From assembly GCF_002831565.1 (NCBI RefSeq), contig NZ_CP025096.1, forward strand, positions 2,271,027-2,335,026: a stretch of DNA of 64,000 bases, written 5' to 3'. The DNA is from Spirosoma pollinicola (lineage in GTDB: Bacteria; Bacteroidota; Bacteroidia; Cytophagales; Spirosomataceae). Shown piece after piece: positions 8,438 to 17,216 of this stretch (its first letter is position 1; the number at the start of each line of letters is the position of its first letter). The notes under the pieces were generated by a model, which worked only from the letters and a program-made list of their open reading frames with translations, was not told the DNA's origin and did not search any database. Both the position numbers and the translations under genes were made by a program.

Positions 8438-10879
8438 CTAAAAATATAACCGGTACATCAGGTTAGGAACTAATCCTCGTTGCGTGGTGTGCCCTACCGA
8501 ACCTGGCTGGCTGGGGTCGTAATATTCGGTTACCTTGCCTTTATTGTCGGTGAGGTTATCCAGGTTCAGGAATAGCTCATGCGTTGTGCGTGGTTTATTC
8601 CATTTATAACTGACCGAGAGTACTAACTTGGACAAGTCACTTAACGATGTTTCGTATGCTTTACTATAATCCCAGAACTTATTCGCAGCCGGATCGACGG
8701 CTAAATTCCCGGCAGCATCTCTTAACAGCGGTATGATAGGTTTAGCGCCACTGAAAAATACTTTCGCATTCAGGCCCAGGACTTGATTCTTGTTTTTCCC
8801 CAGCTTAACAAATTCTTTACCGGCAAGTATATTGATCAGATAATGGCCGTTGTAGGGTGTGTTTCGCTCTTTCCCTTCCAGTGTTTGATAGGTGGAGCTG
8901 TATAGAGACGCGTTGACTAAATAATAGAAATTGTGGCTGAAGAACCGTTCCAGGCTTAATTCTATCCCATAATTTTTTCCCGTTCCCTGATTAACCAGGG
9001 CCACATAATTGAAATCCGGGCCTTCATTGATGGTGGCAAACGTACTCGTTGCCTTATTTTCGACTGGTAATTGATAGAGGGACTGATAATACACTTCTGC
9101 TTTGGCCACCAGCAATGGCGTGAACCGTTTTTGGAAACCCAGCACAAAATGGTGTGCTTTGAGCAAACCCAGGTTTCTGTTTGGCTCACTGATCTGGCCA
9201 TTTTCTGTCTGGACCTGGGCAAAATAGTTGTGGGCACCTTCCATGGTACTGTGTTTCCCGTAACCGGCTTGAAGCGAACTGGTCGGGCTGAGTTGCCAGT
9301 TCAGCGAGATTCGGGGTTCCAGGGTACTTTTATGGTTGAGCAGCACATTCATGTTATGCAGGCCCGTTACCAGCGTAACCGCTTCATTGAATCGGTGTTT
9401 CCAGCTGATATAATTCCGGATCGTACCCAGATTCTCCTGAAAGTCAAGCAAGTACACCCGGTTGGCGGCATCCCCCTGTAGTTGGCTTTGCCGATAGTCA
9501 TACGCAACCAGCGAATATTGAGTGCCGATCTGGATATTGTTCCGGGCATTTATTTTCTGGTGAAAGGTGATACCTCCCCGGTAAGTCGATTTAAGTAAGT
9601 GGCTTTGGTAATTAGGGTGGGTCGTTAATACCGAATCCCTCAGGAAGTCCCCACTACCGTTGTATTGTTTTTCGATCGTTGATTCAAAAACCTGGTCTTT
9701 GATACCTTCCTGCGAAAAAGACAACGTAGAATGGATGAAGCTGTTGGTGCCACTGGGCATCGTGTGGGTTAGCCCCAGGTTCAATAAGTGAGACCCTTTT
9801 TCCATATCTTCCCGAATACCAGCGAGCATGGAACGGTCACCCGGCGTTTCCGCAACGTCGGGTTTTACTTCTTTCAGGAGGGCGCTACTCAGGCCACCTA
9901 ACCCAAAAAGAGAAAAGGCACCTGCTTTTTTGGTGGGCAATACAATCTTAAATGCGGCATCCTGAAACTTGGGTGATCCCTTCACCCCCGTTAAACCCAG
10001 GTCGGTTAACAAGGAAATGGTGGAGTAGCGGTAATTCACCAGATAAGACCCGCCATACCCTTTTTTGAGCGGGCCTTCAACCGTTAAATCCGTACCCAGA
10101 ATCCCAACGCCTAAAACAGCTTCCGTTTTTTCATTATTCCCGGTTCTCAGTTTTACGTCATATACACCGGACAATACATCGCCGTATTCGGGAGCAAAGG
10201 CACCCGTATAAAAATCAGAAGTGGCCAGAATGTTATTATTGAGGGTACTTAATCCACCGCCAATAGCCCCCTGGTCGGCAAAATGGTTCGGGTTAGTGAT
10301 TTGTACACCCTCCAGCCGCCATTGTATGTATTTGGGCGAATTACCCCGGACAATAATGTCGTTATTTCCATTTGGATTGTTGGCTACCCCCGCGAAATTG
10401 GACATGATCAGAGACGGATCGTTAAATCCTCCGGCATATCGGCTCGTTTCTTCGGGTGAAATGGAACGGGCGCTGATCAGAGCCATTTCGTTCCGGGCCT
10501 GTCCTTTGGTATGACTGGCCCTCACCACGAACTCGGCCAACTTTGTAGTCGATTCCTGCAAGGTCAGGGGCAACACCACTTCCTTGCCGGAGTTGACGAC
10601 AATATCCGGGATGACTTTGGGTTCGTACCCCAGGTACGTAACGTGGAGGGTTATACGTCCGGCCGGGATGTTGCTTAATCTGAAGTTGCCATTCACGTCG
10701 GTCGTGGTACCAACCAGCGGGGAAGACCCCACTATGATCAGGGTTGCGCCAATCAGTGGAATCTGGCTATCCGAATCGGTTAATGTACCTCGTACAGTTT
10801 GAGACAATGGCTGCGTCTGTCCTAAAAGCGGGCTAAACAAAAGGAGGAGGAAGCTGAGTACTATAAAGATGTATTTCAT
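8438..10879 (-). CDS. TonB-dependent receptor with carboxypeptidase-regulatory-like domain
   Basis: About 813 residues from the ATG at 10879, chosen because MKYIFIVLSFLLLLFSPLLGQ is a signal peptide (a longer frame starts at 10909). Residues 25-110 form a CarboxypepD-regulatory-like beta domain (VRGTLTDSDSQIPLIGATL, TTDVNGNFRLSNIPAG). A plug domain follows (SLIMSNFAGVANNPNGNNDI, VRGNSPKYIQWRLEGVQI), then a long beta-barrel ending in MYRLYF with the terminal aromatic residue needed for barrel insertion. Such receptors import large ligands or peptides across the outer membrane with energy from TonB; the ligand is not evident. No SusD partner is adjacent. A LytTR-like element lies upstream at 11030-11061. 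Confidence 0.9.
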   Translation of the reverse strand: MKYIFIVLSFLLLLFSPLLGQTQPLSQTVRGTLTDSDSQIPLIGATLIIVGSSPLVGTTTDVNGNFRLSNIPAGRITLHVTYLGYEPKVIPDIVVNSGKEVVLPLTLQESTTKLAEFVVRASHTKGQARNEMALISARSISPEETSRYAGGFNDPSLIMSNFAGVANNPNGNNDIIVRGNSPKYIQWRLEGVQITNPNHFADQGAIGGGLSTLNNNILATSDFYTGAFAPEYGDVLSGVYDVKLRTGNNEKTEAVLGVGILGTDLTVEGPLKKGYGGSYLVNYRYSTISLLTDLGLTGVKGSPKFQDAAFKIVLPTKKAGAFSLFGLGGLSSALLKEVKPDVAETPGDRSMLAGIREDMEKGSHLLNLGLTHTMPSGTNSFIHSTLSFSQEGIKDQVFESTIEKQYNGSGDFLRDSVLTTHPNYQSHLLKSTYRGGITFHQKINARNNIQIGTQYSLVAYDYRQSQLQGDAANRVYLLDFQENLGTIRNYISWKHRFNEAVTLVTGLHNMNVLLNHKSTLEPRISLNWQLSPTSSLQAGYGKHSTMEGAHNYFAQVQTENGQISEPNRNLGLLKAHHFVLGFQKRFTPLLVAKAEVYYQSLYQLPVENKATSTFATINEGPDFNYVALVNQGTGKNYGIELSLERFFSHNFYYLVNASLYSSTYQTLEGKERNTPYNGHYLINILAGKEFVKLGKNKNQVLGLNAKVFFSGAKPIIPLLRDAAGNLAVDPAANKFWDYSKAYETSLSDLSKLVLSVSYKWNKPRTTHELFLNLDNLTDNKGKVTEYYDPSQPGSVGHTTQRGLVPNLMYRLYF

Positions 10880-11029
10880 GGGATTGATTTTTGTTTGTGG
10901 TGATTTCACGTTGCTGGAAGATTACAGGAAGGGGCCGTTCATCAATATTCAGGGCTTTGTTTTAAACGCTGATGGTAGATAAGTCAACTGGATCAAAAGT
11001 ATAGATCGGCGTAAGTGCCTGCAATTCAA

Positions 11030-11061
11030 CTATACCAAGGCGGAGATCCCGTCTGCAACGG
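11030..11061 (-). promoter_or_regulatory. Candidate LytTR-type operator upstream of the TonB receptor
   Basis: CTATACCAAGG and CGTCTGCAACG are spaced 21 bp, the same layout as at 7402-7433 and 13145-13174. It lies about 150-180 bp before the receptor ATG, in a 446-bp gene-free stretch (10880-11325) where I see no other feature. Confidence 0.5.
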
Positions 11062-11325
11062 GGTGATTTTAATCTGCCAAGTTTTAGAGGGGTTGTGCTT
11101 GAATCACCGCTGATAAGGTATTGGCGCGCTATGAATAGCAAGGTCAGGTATGGTTGCGGCTACAGATAGTGCCGCGTCGACCTGTGTAAACAGGGGCGAT
11201 CCTGGATTAAAACGCTGGGGCACCATGCACCTCATTGGGCGCTGCTGCTCAACGGATAACCGGTGTGAGCCGACCGGTGCGAGGTAAGTTGATAAAGAAA
11301 GGAGAAGTCCTGGTAAGGAGCAAGC

Positions 11326-12021
11326 TTATGGTCTGCTATTGATGAGTTCAAGGAAAGCCTCCTTGTATGTTTCTGAAATAGGAATTAATTGATCCGAAAT
11401 TTTTATCCTGCTCCGCTCAATGGATTCTATTTTACTAATGGCAACCATGTAGGATTTGTGTACCCGGCACACTAAGGAAGCCGGAATTAATTGTTCGATC
11501 TCGTGAAAGCTCTGCAAGGTCATAACTTTTTTAGCTGAGCAATGAATTCGCAGATAATCTCTCATGCCTTCAATATAGAGAATATCATTAATCATAATTT
11601 TTTCCAGGCGGTTCTCCGTTTTCACGAAGAAGAAATCAATTCTTTTATCGGCAGTATGATGCGATAAATTTTCTCGTGCTTTATTGACAGCCTGTAAGAA
11701 TCGGTTAAATGTAAAAGGTTTTAGAAGGTAATCTGTTACCTGTAGTTCATAGCCCTTCAGTGCGTGTTCCTGATAGGCAGTTGTCAGGATAACCTGGCTG
11801 GTTATTTTTGAACTTTCCAGCAGTTCGATACCGGATAATTCATCCATATTTATATCCAGGAAAAGCAGATCTGCCTTATTATTATTTAAATACATTAGGC
11901 CGGTTAGCGCATTATCGAACGTTGCGCTCAGGGTCAAAAAAGGAATTTTTTCAACAAAATCCTTCGTCTTTTCAAGGGCCAGTGGCTCGTCTTCAATAAT
12001 GATGCAGGTGTATTTATCCAT
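11326..12021 (-). CDS. LytTR-family response regulator
   Basis: A 231-residue two-domain regulator. The receiver domain (1-120) has the acidic pair in IIIEDEP, the phospho-acceptor D56 in DLLFLDINMDEL, and the conserved Lys in YLLKPFTFNRFLQAV. Residues 135-231 form a LytTR DNA-binding domain (FFVKTENRLEKIMINDILYIEGMRDYLRIH; CRVHKSYMVAISKIESIERSRIKI). It overlaps its kinase gene by 8 bp (12014-12021), which indicates translational coupling and a cognate pair. LytTR domains bind direct repeats about 21 bp apart; such repeats lie upstream of this operon, the TonB receptor and the barrel gene, which are the probable targets. Confidence 0.92.
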   Translation of the reverse strand: MDKYTCIIIEDEPLALEKTKDFVEKIPFLTLSATFDNALTGLMYLNNNKADLLFLDINMDELSGIELLESSKITSQVILTTAYQEHALKGYELQVTDYLLKPFTFNRFLQAVNKARENLSHHTADKRIDFFFVKTENRLEKIMINDILYIEGMRDYLRIHCSAKKVMTLQSFHEIEQLIPASLVCRVHKSYMVAISKIESIERSRIKISDQLIPISETYKEAFLELINSRP

Positions 12022-13081
12022 TGATGATCATTAAGTTTACACTATACAGGTCCTCTGTTTTATGAACGTCCAGCGTGTGTTTTTCCCCATAAACAAGGTT
12101 CAGTCGTTTTTGAATCAGCGCACTGCCTAAACCGCTGTCAGATCGCTGAACCGATGGTTTTGAATCAAACTTATTTTCACAGGTAAACTGTATTTTCTGC
12201 GCCTTCACCGACAGATGTATAGAAATAGCATTCTCAAGCTTCTTATTATTGGTATGCTTAAACGCATTTTCAATGAATGGAATAAAGGTCATGGGCGCAA
12301 TTTGCTTACTACCAATATTTCCGGTTACTGTAAATTGAACATACTCTTTGTTCGACGATCTAATTTTTTGTAAGGCTATATATTTCTCTATATACTCAAT
12401 TTCTTTGGAAAGGAGAATTTTATCGGGCTTTGTCTCGTAAAGCATGAATCGCATTATGTCAGACAATTTATTTAAATAATCTGATGCCGCCACCGCATCC
12501 TTTAAAATTAACGCGTCGATATTATTAATGGTATTAAACAGGAGGTGAGGATCAAGCTGCAATTTTATTAAAGCCATTTCCATTTCATAAGTTTTTTCTT
12601 TTAGCGCTTCATTCAATTTAATGTCATTAAACCAGGTAATAAATCCATTAATGACCAGGGCGACAATTCCACAAACTACCCCAATAAAAGTCATAAGCAT
12701 GATTACGCGGATAGCGGTAGATCTGCCATGTTCACCGTTGCTGTCCATATCAACAACATTGCCTGATTCAATGAAATACCGCAGCAGCAGATAGCCAAAT
12801 AGAGCTGCTCCAAATGAAATTAGCAGACCGAAAAGTGCTGAAAGCACAAACTTTTTTTGTTGCAGGTATTTAGGGAATACCAGAAGATAGTAGAAAAAAT
12901 AAGAGATAACAGAAGGAACAAAACCAAAAAGAAGGATATTTTTCAACGCATTTATAACTTGGAATACCGGATTAACTGAATGAAGGTTACTTCGATAATA
13001 AACCCCTAGCATGATTGCAATCAGTATAAAATAACAGGACCAGAAACCAATGTGGATTAAAACAACAAACGACTTTTTCAT
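12014..13081 (-). CDS. LytS/YehU-type sensor histidine kinase
   Basis: A 355-residue kinase with four hydrophobic helices in residues 1-165, no periplasmic sensor domain of note, a short coiled linker (DIKLNEALKEKTYEMEMALIKLQ), then the His_kinase box LDPHLLFNTINNIDAL with the phospho-acceptor His, and a short HATPase region (FIPFIENAFKHTNNKK; GLGSALIQKRLNLVYG). It should phosphorylate the regulator encoded immediately downstream, whose start lies inside its last codons. The stimulus is unknown; kinases of this type often sense membrane state or peptides. A candidate autoregulatory element lies 65-95 bp upstream. Confidence 0.92.
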   Translation of the reverse strand: MKKSFVVLIHIGFWSCYFILIAIMLGVYYRSNLHSVNPVFQVINALKNILLFGFVPSVISYFFYYLLVFPKYLQQKKFVLSALFGLLISFGAALFGYLLLRYFIESGNVVDMDSNGEHGRSTAIRVIMLMTFIGVVCGIVALVINGFITWFNDIKLNEALKEKTYEMEMALIKLQLDPHLLFNTINNIDALILKDAVAASDYLNKLSDIMRFMLYETKPDKILLSKEIEYIEKYIALQKIRSSNKEYVQFTVTGNIGSKQIAPMTFIPFIENAFKHTNNKKLENAISIHLSVKAQKIQFTCENKFDSKPSVQRSDSGLGSALIQKRLNLVYGEKHTLDVHKTEDLYSVNLMIING

Positions 13082-13144
13082 AATTCAAATCTACTAGTAC
13101 GAAGAATCAAAGGTCATTTATCGTCTTGATTAATGGCAAAATGA

Positions 13145-13174
13145 TATGCAAACTCGTCCTATTTGTCTGCAAAA
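13145..13174 (-). promoter_or_regulatory. Candidate autoregulatory LytTR operator
   Basis: Two TGCAAA half-sites at 13147-13152 and 13168-13173 are spaced exactly 21 bp, and the second sits in TTTGTCTGCAAAAGG, matching the GTCTGCAA block of the elements at 7402 and 11030. It lies 65-95 bp upstream of the kinase ATG at 13081. Confidence 0.45.
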
Positions 13175-13457
13175 GGCAAGATTGACGGGGCAAGCTGAAA
13201 ATGCCTTGTACTAAAATTGCCCTGACTCTTTGACGAAACGTAGTGCTTCTATCGGCCCGGCACTTCTCAGCGATATTCAGATAAGAAATAACTCAAGCGT
13301 ATGCTACGGCTTGGAGTTGACAGCTGTTAAAACGACCACGAGCCCCCTCCCCTATTGACTTGTCTGCATAATGTTGACCATAAATAGTCAATTTATGGAA
13401 AGACTGGTTAAACTCCGCATGAATAGCCTAAACGGATCATGTGGAAAATGGTGTTGA

Positions 13458-13508
13458 CCCGCCAATGCGACCGCCGTTCTCCTCGATCAGCTCAACCGCA
13501 TTGGCGGG
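13458..13508. repeat. Inverted repeat with 12-bp arms in a gene-free stretch
   Basis: CCCGCCAATGCG at 13458-13469 pairs perfectly with 13497-13508 across a 27-nt loop. It lies in the 13082-13792 stretch between two divergent LytTR loci. The minus strand across it is open for about 45 codons (PANAVELIEENGGRIGG) without a clear start, so a remnant gene is possible. No other feature is seen in this stretch besides the operator candidate at 13145-13174. Confidence 0.35.
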
Positions 13509-13792
13509 CCGAATTGACCAAGCCGCTGAGCGCAATAAAGTCAATCGCTTAACGATACTTCGATGAATTAGAAGAATCGAAGCGGAATCCTATTAACCCA
13601 ATTTGTTGCATGTCAAGTTTGAATCTGCGAAAATCCTGGAAGAAATAATAGAGTGCAACAATTTTGTCAGCCATGCATGCAATTCGTGTTACAGGGGAAT
13701 GTTAGTCAATGTTCGATAGACTTTGAGCAATACTATCGTAGGATAATATTGCGTAGACTTGTAGCTTGTATAAAATATCGTTTTTCCCTATA

Positions 13793-14581
13793 ATGACTCC
13801 TTCTTTACACTGCTATATTATAGATGACGAGCTTCCAGCGCGCACAGTTTTAGAGAAATTCATTCAACGTGTGCCTTTTCTGGAACTCGTTGGCCAGAGT
13901 GATAACGCCGTCGACGCGCTTTTCGCGATTCAACAGGCCCGACCCGATCTTATTTTTCTGGACATCGAAATGCCGGAAATGACGGGAATCGAGTTTTTGA
14001 AAGCGCTGGGAATGCCACGGCCTCAGGTCATTATGATCACGGCCTCTCCCCAATATGCTGTGGAAGGTTTTGAACTTAATGTGGTTGATTACTTACTCAA
14101 ACCTGTAGCATTCGACCGGTTTCTGCGAGCAATCAATAAAGTTAAACGAGAAGGTACGGAGCGAATTAACCCGGTGCCCTCCACACTACCTGCTCCCGTC
14201 GCTCAGGCCCACGTACCACTCAGAACTGAAACCGATATACAACTAACTGCCGAAGGCGATGCTGAATTTTTTCTGGTCCGGGAAGATAAAAAGCTGATCA
14301 GGGTAGTCCCGAACGAAATTGTACTCATCGAAGCCATGAAAGACTACCTGACGATCCATCTGAAGGGCCGTACCATCGTGGTCCATATGACACTTGCCAA
14401 GATGGAAGACATGCTGCCGACAGCTCACTTCCTGCGCGTCAATCGATCCTACATTGTTCGGAAAGCGGCTATTAAAGAAATCGATGGCAACCTGATTACC
14501 ACCATCGACGACAAGCGGGTGCCTATTGGGGTTACTTATCGGGATTCTGTTTGGGAAGCCATGAAAAAGAATATTATGTGA
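13793..14581 (+). CDS. LytTR-family response regulator, second locus
   Basis: About 262 residues from the ATG at 13793; a TTG frame start at 13766 is less likely because it adds nine residues before the receiver. The receiver has the acidic cluster IIDDELPA, the phospho-acceptor D57 in DLIFLDIEMPEM, and Lys in YLLKPVAFDRFLRAINKV. A proline-rich linker of about 40 residues (PVPSTLPAPVAQ) leads to a LytTR domain (FFLVREDKKLIRVVPNEIV; FLRVNRSYIVRKAAIKEID). It starts a plus-strand operon with two kinases: its stop overlaps the next start by 4 bp. The pair of kinases behind one regulator is unusual. Confidence 0.92.
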   Translation: MTPSLHCYIIDDELPARTVLEKFIQRVPFLELVGQSDNAVDALFAIQQARPDLIFLDIEMPEMTGIEFLKALGMPRPQVIMITASPQYAVEGFELNVVDYLLKPVAFDRFLRAINKVKREGTERINPVPSTLPAPVAQAHVPLRTETDIQLTAEGDAEFFLVREDKKLIRVVPNEIVLIEAMKDYLTIHLKGRTIVVHMTLAKMEDMLPTAHFLRVNRSYIVRKAAIKEIDGNLITTIDDKRVPIGVTYRDSVWEAMKKNIM

Positions 14582-15750
14582 ATAAGTTTTTTCAACACTG
14601 GCAGCAGTGGTTTACTGCCTATAGTCGGCCGGTCCGCTATATACGTCACGCACTCATCTGGCTGATCATCTGGATTTTGTCAAGCGAAACGGCGCATTTC
14701 GGTGTTCAGGATAAGCCATCTATTGACCTCGCCGTTACCGTTTTGATCGCCTTGTCCACGCTGCTGTATTTTTACGTGCTGGGCTACTTTGTTTTTCCTG
14801 TTTTCCTGTACCGTTTCCGACCGGTCTGGCTGGTTAGCTGGCTGATTCTAACCTACTGGTTCAGCTATCTGCTGAATCGACTGGTTTTTATCGAATTGCA
14901 GCCGTACAGCCTTTCTGCCACGTCGTATCTCTCCAAAATTGCGCATATGGTGCAGGCAGCGGGGCCACTTGGCTGCTTTACGTCTATCAAAGTGGCCCTG
15001 TGGAATTACGTGCTGGGGTTATATATGGTCACACTACTGCTCGTGATGAAGAGCGCAAGGGATATAATTTCCAACCGTAATCGCTCCATCCGGCTGGAGG
15101 GCGACCGGCTGCGGCTGGAACGGGACAAACTAGCCCTCGAGGGCAGTCATCTGACCCTGGAACTGGATTTTCTGAAGATGCAGATCAGTCCTCACTTTTT
15201 ATTCAATACGCTGAACACAATTTACGCGCGGGTCGTCGATGCCGACGAGCAGGCGGCCAATCAGGTGCTTCGACTGGCCGAACTCATGCGCTATAACCTC
15301 TACGAAGCCAACGCGGATCGAATCGGTTTAGAACTCGAATTGAATTACATTAATGATTACCTGCAACTGGAACAGGCACGGCACGCGCAGTGGATATCCG
15401 TAACACTGGAGGCCGACGATAGGGTCGAACAGTATCAGATTGCTCCGCTGCTGCTCAATACGTTTGTCGAAAATGCGTTCAAACACGGAGTCAGAGCTGG
15501 CAACTTTTCGTATGTACTTATTACGGCCCGGATGGACGGCGACACGCTGGAGTTTACTGTTCAGAATACGTTGCAGCCTGAGACACGGGCGTCGGGCCGG
15601 AAGTCGGGCGGAGTGGGGTTGGTCAACGTTCGTAAACGGCTCGACCTACTCTATCCGAATCGATATGCGCTGACGACCGGTCCGGTCAAGGATCAGTACG
15701 TTGTTACGCTTCGTTTGCAGTTGGAACCACTAGCTGTACCGACCCGATGA
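14578..15750 (+). CDS. LytS-type sensor histidine kinase, first of a tandem pair
   Basis: About 390 residues from a GTG at 14578 that overlaps the regulator stop as GTGA; a TTG at 14551 is also in frame. Four hydrophobic helices lie in residues 25-165, then a leucine-zipper-like coiled coil (RLEGDRLRLERDKLALEGSH), the His box MQISPHFLFNTLNTI, the N box FVENAFKHGVRAG and the G box GGVGLVNVRKRLDLLYP. Translational coupling to the regulator marks it as a cognate kinase. It is clearly paralogous to the following gene, so the pair arose by tandem duplication and may form heterodimers. Confidence 0.9.
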   Translation: MNKFFQHWQQWFTAYSRPVRYIRHALIWLIIWILSSETAHFGVQDKPSIDLAVTVLIALSTLLYFYVLGYFVFPVFLYRFRPVWLVSWLILTYWFSYLLNRLVFIELQPYSLSATSYLSKIAHMVQAAGPLGCFTSIKVALWNYVLGLYMVTLLLVMKSARDIISNRNRSIRLEGDRLRLERDKLALEGSHLTLELDFLKMQISPHFLFNTLNTIYARVVDADEQAANQVLRLAELMRYNLYEANADRIGLELELNYINDYLQLEQARHAQWISVTLEADDRVEQYQIAPLLLNTFVENAFKHGVRAGNFSYVLITARMDGDTLEFTVQNTLQPETRASGRKSGGVGLVNVRKRLDLLYPNRYALTTGPVKDQYVVTLRLQLEPLAVPTR

Positions 15751-16898
15751 CCAATTTTCAGTCTGTGACCTCTGCTCGGCTGATTCGCCACATGCTGCTT
15801 TGGGTAGGTGTCTGGCTATTTTTTCGCTACGTCAACTTCGGCCTGTACATAAGCGATAGTGAACTGGTTATTAACACGTTGACGGCGGTAACGTTCGGAC
15901 AGACCATCGGCTTGTTTTATTTATTTGGCTACTGGGTGTACCCCCGTTACCTGTACCGGTTTCGATTTCTTTGGTTCAGTCTATTCGTTTTGCTGGCCTA
16001 TTATTTTATCTACCTGAGTTCGTACCTGACTACGTATTTTTTACAGCAGACCAGTCCCGATAAGGATCCAGCTTTGCTTAGCCAGGTTGAGAAAAGCTGG
16101 GCGCTCATTCAACCCGCAGGCATAGTTGGCTGTTTTACCAGCGTCAGCGTTGCCTTCTGGAACCTGAATAACTTTTTTTACGTAACCCTGCTGCTGGGAG
16201 GTAAGCTCGTTAAGGACCTGTTTATGAGCCGTACCCGCACATTGCTTATTGAGCGCGATGCCGTTGATCTTGAGCGAACGAACCTGGCCCTGGAACGCGA
16301 CAACCTGATGTTGGAACTGAATCTGCTCAAATCGCAGGTAAATCCGCATTTTCTGTTCAACGCGCTCAACGGTATTTACGCCCGGGTGGTCGATGTAAAT
16401 GAACCGGCTGCCGAACTGGTGCTGCGCCTGGCCGAACTTATGCGCTATAATCTCTATGAAGCGAACGTACCGCAGATTGACCTGGCCGACGAGATTGCCT
16501 ATATTGAAAATTACATCAGCCTGGAGAAAATACGTCATGCTTCCCTGGTCGACGTCATTTTTTCGGCTGATGGCGACTTCACCGGCCACCCGATTGCGCC
16601 ACTGCTTCTGATTGCGTTTGTTGAAAATGCCTTTAAACACAGCCTGGGCGCTGGACCGAATTCAGCCTATGTGCTGGTAGACACTCAATTAGAGGACGAT
16701 ACGTTCTATTTCACCGTTCAGAACAGCCTCCCGCAACAACCCCAACAGCCAACTGCAAAAAAGTCTGGCGGGATTGGCCTGGTAAATGTTCAGAAGCGCC
16801 TGGCCCTTTTGTATCCGGAGCGGTATACACTCGATGTCCGGCAAACAGCTACCAGTTACACGGCGGTTTTGCAGCTTCAACTCGGTTCGACGAAGTAG
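15747..16898 (+). CDS. LytS-type sensor histidine kinase, second of a tandem pair
   Basis: A 383-residue kinase starting with ATGA overlap on the previous stop. It has four helices (20-160), a coiled linker (RDAVDLERTNLALERDNLML), His box SQVNPHFLFNALNGI, N box FVENAFKHSLGAG and G box GGIGLVNVQKRLALLYP. The stretch RVVDVNEPAAELVLRLAELM and RYNLYEAN is nearly identical in the upstream kinase, but the membrane part has diverged, so the two probably sense different inputs or form a two-subunit sensor. Both keep the phospho-acceptor His and the ATP-binding residues, so neither is obviously inactive. Confidence 0.9.
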   Translation: MTNFQSVTSARLIRHMLLWVGVWLFFRYVNFGLYISDSELVINTLTAVTFGQTIGLFYLFGYWVYPRYLYRFRFLWFSLFVLLAYYFIYLSSYLTTYFLQQTSPDKDPALLSQVEKSWALIQPAGIVGCFTSVSVAFWNLNNFFYVTLLLGGKLVKDLFMSRTRTLLIERDAVDLERTNLALERDNLMLELNLLKSQVNPHFLFNALNGIYARVVDVNEPAAELVLRLAELMRYNLYEANVPQIDLADEIAYIENYISLEKIRHASLVDVIFSADGDFTGHPIAPLLLIAFVENAFKHSLGAGPNSAYVLVDTQLEDDTFYFTVQNSLPQQPQQPTAKKSGGIGLVNVQKRLALLYPERYTLDVRQTATSYTAVLQLQLGSTK

Positions 16899-17070
16899 AC
16901 CATTTTTCATTCATCGACAGAATTCGCGCATTCGCCGACAGCAGCCGTAGCACCGGTCTAAACTAGTTGTGCGACCTCCCGGCTCATACTACCTTTAATT
17001 CATCAGAACAGCAAGTCGCTTCGTTCAGAATCATTTATCAAATTTTTAACCAAATAACCTGCTACATATT

Positions 17071-17199
17071 ATGAAAACTCAACCTACTACCGCCCGTCTA
17101 AATCTAAAAAAAGAACGTTTAGTCAACCTGAGCGCCAGCCATGCCAAACACGCTGGCCAGCAACGCTCTGGTGTTCCCTGCTGGTTTACCCGTATTTAA
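17071..17199 (+). CDS. Short peptide gene with a class I lanthipeptide-like leader
   Basis: A 42-codon frame (ATG 17071, TAA 17197). Residues 9-20 read RLNLKKERLVNL, close to the K-L-x-L-x-K-E-T-I-x-x-L leader of Bacteroidota class I lanthipeptide precursors as I remember it. The C-terminus is GVPCWFTRI with a single Cys. It lies 172 bp after the second kinase and 17 bp before a degenerate receiver gene, on the same strand. No lanthipeptide dehydratase or cyclase is in the window, so it could be an unmodified signalling peptide, an orphan precursor modified elsewhere, or chance. The start is preceded by AT-rich DNA with no clear Shine-Dalgarno, as is normal in this phylum. Confidence 0.5.
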   Translation: MKTQPTTARLNLKKERLVNLSASHAKHAGQQRSGVPCWFTRI

Positions 17200-17216
17200 G
17201 TTCTCCTCCACTAATT

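Noticed and set aside
16899-17216. A complete lanthipeptide biosynthesis cluster
   Set aside because: No dehydratase, cyclase or transporter gene is in the window; only the leader-like peptide is seen.
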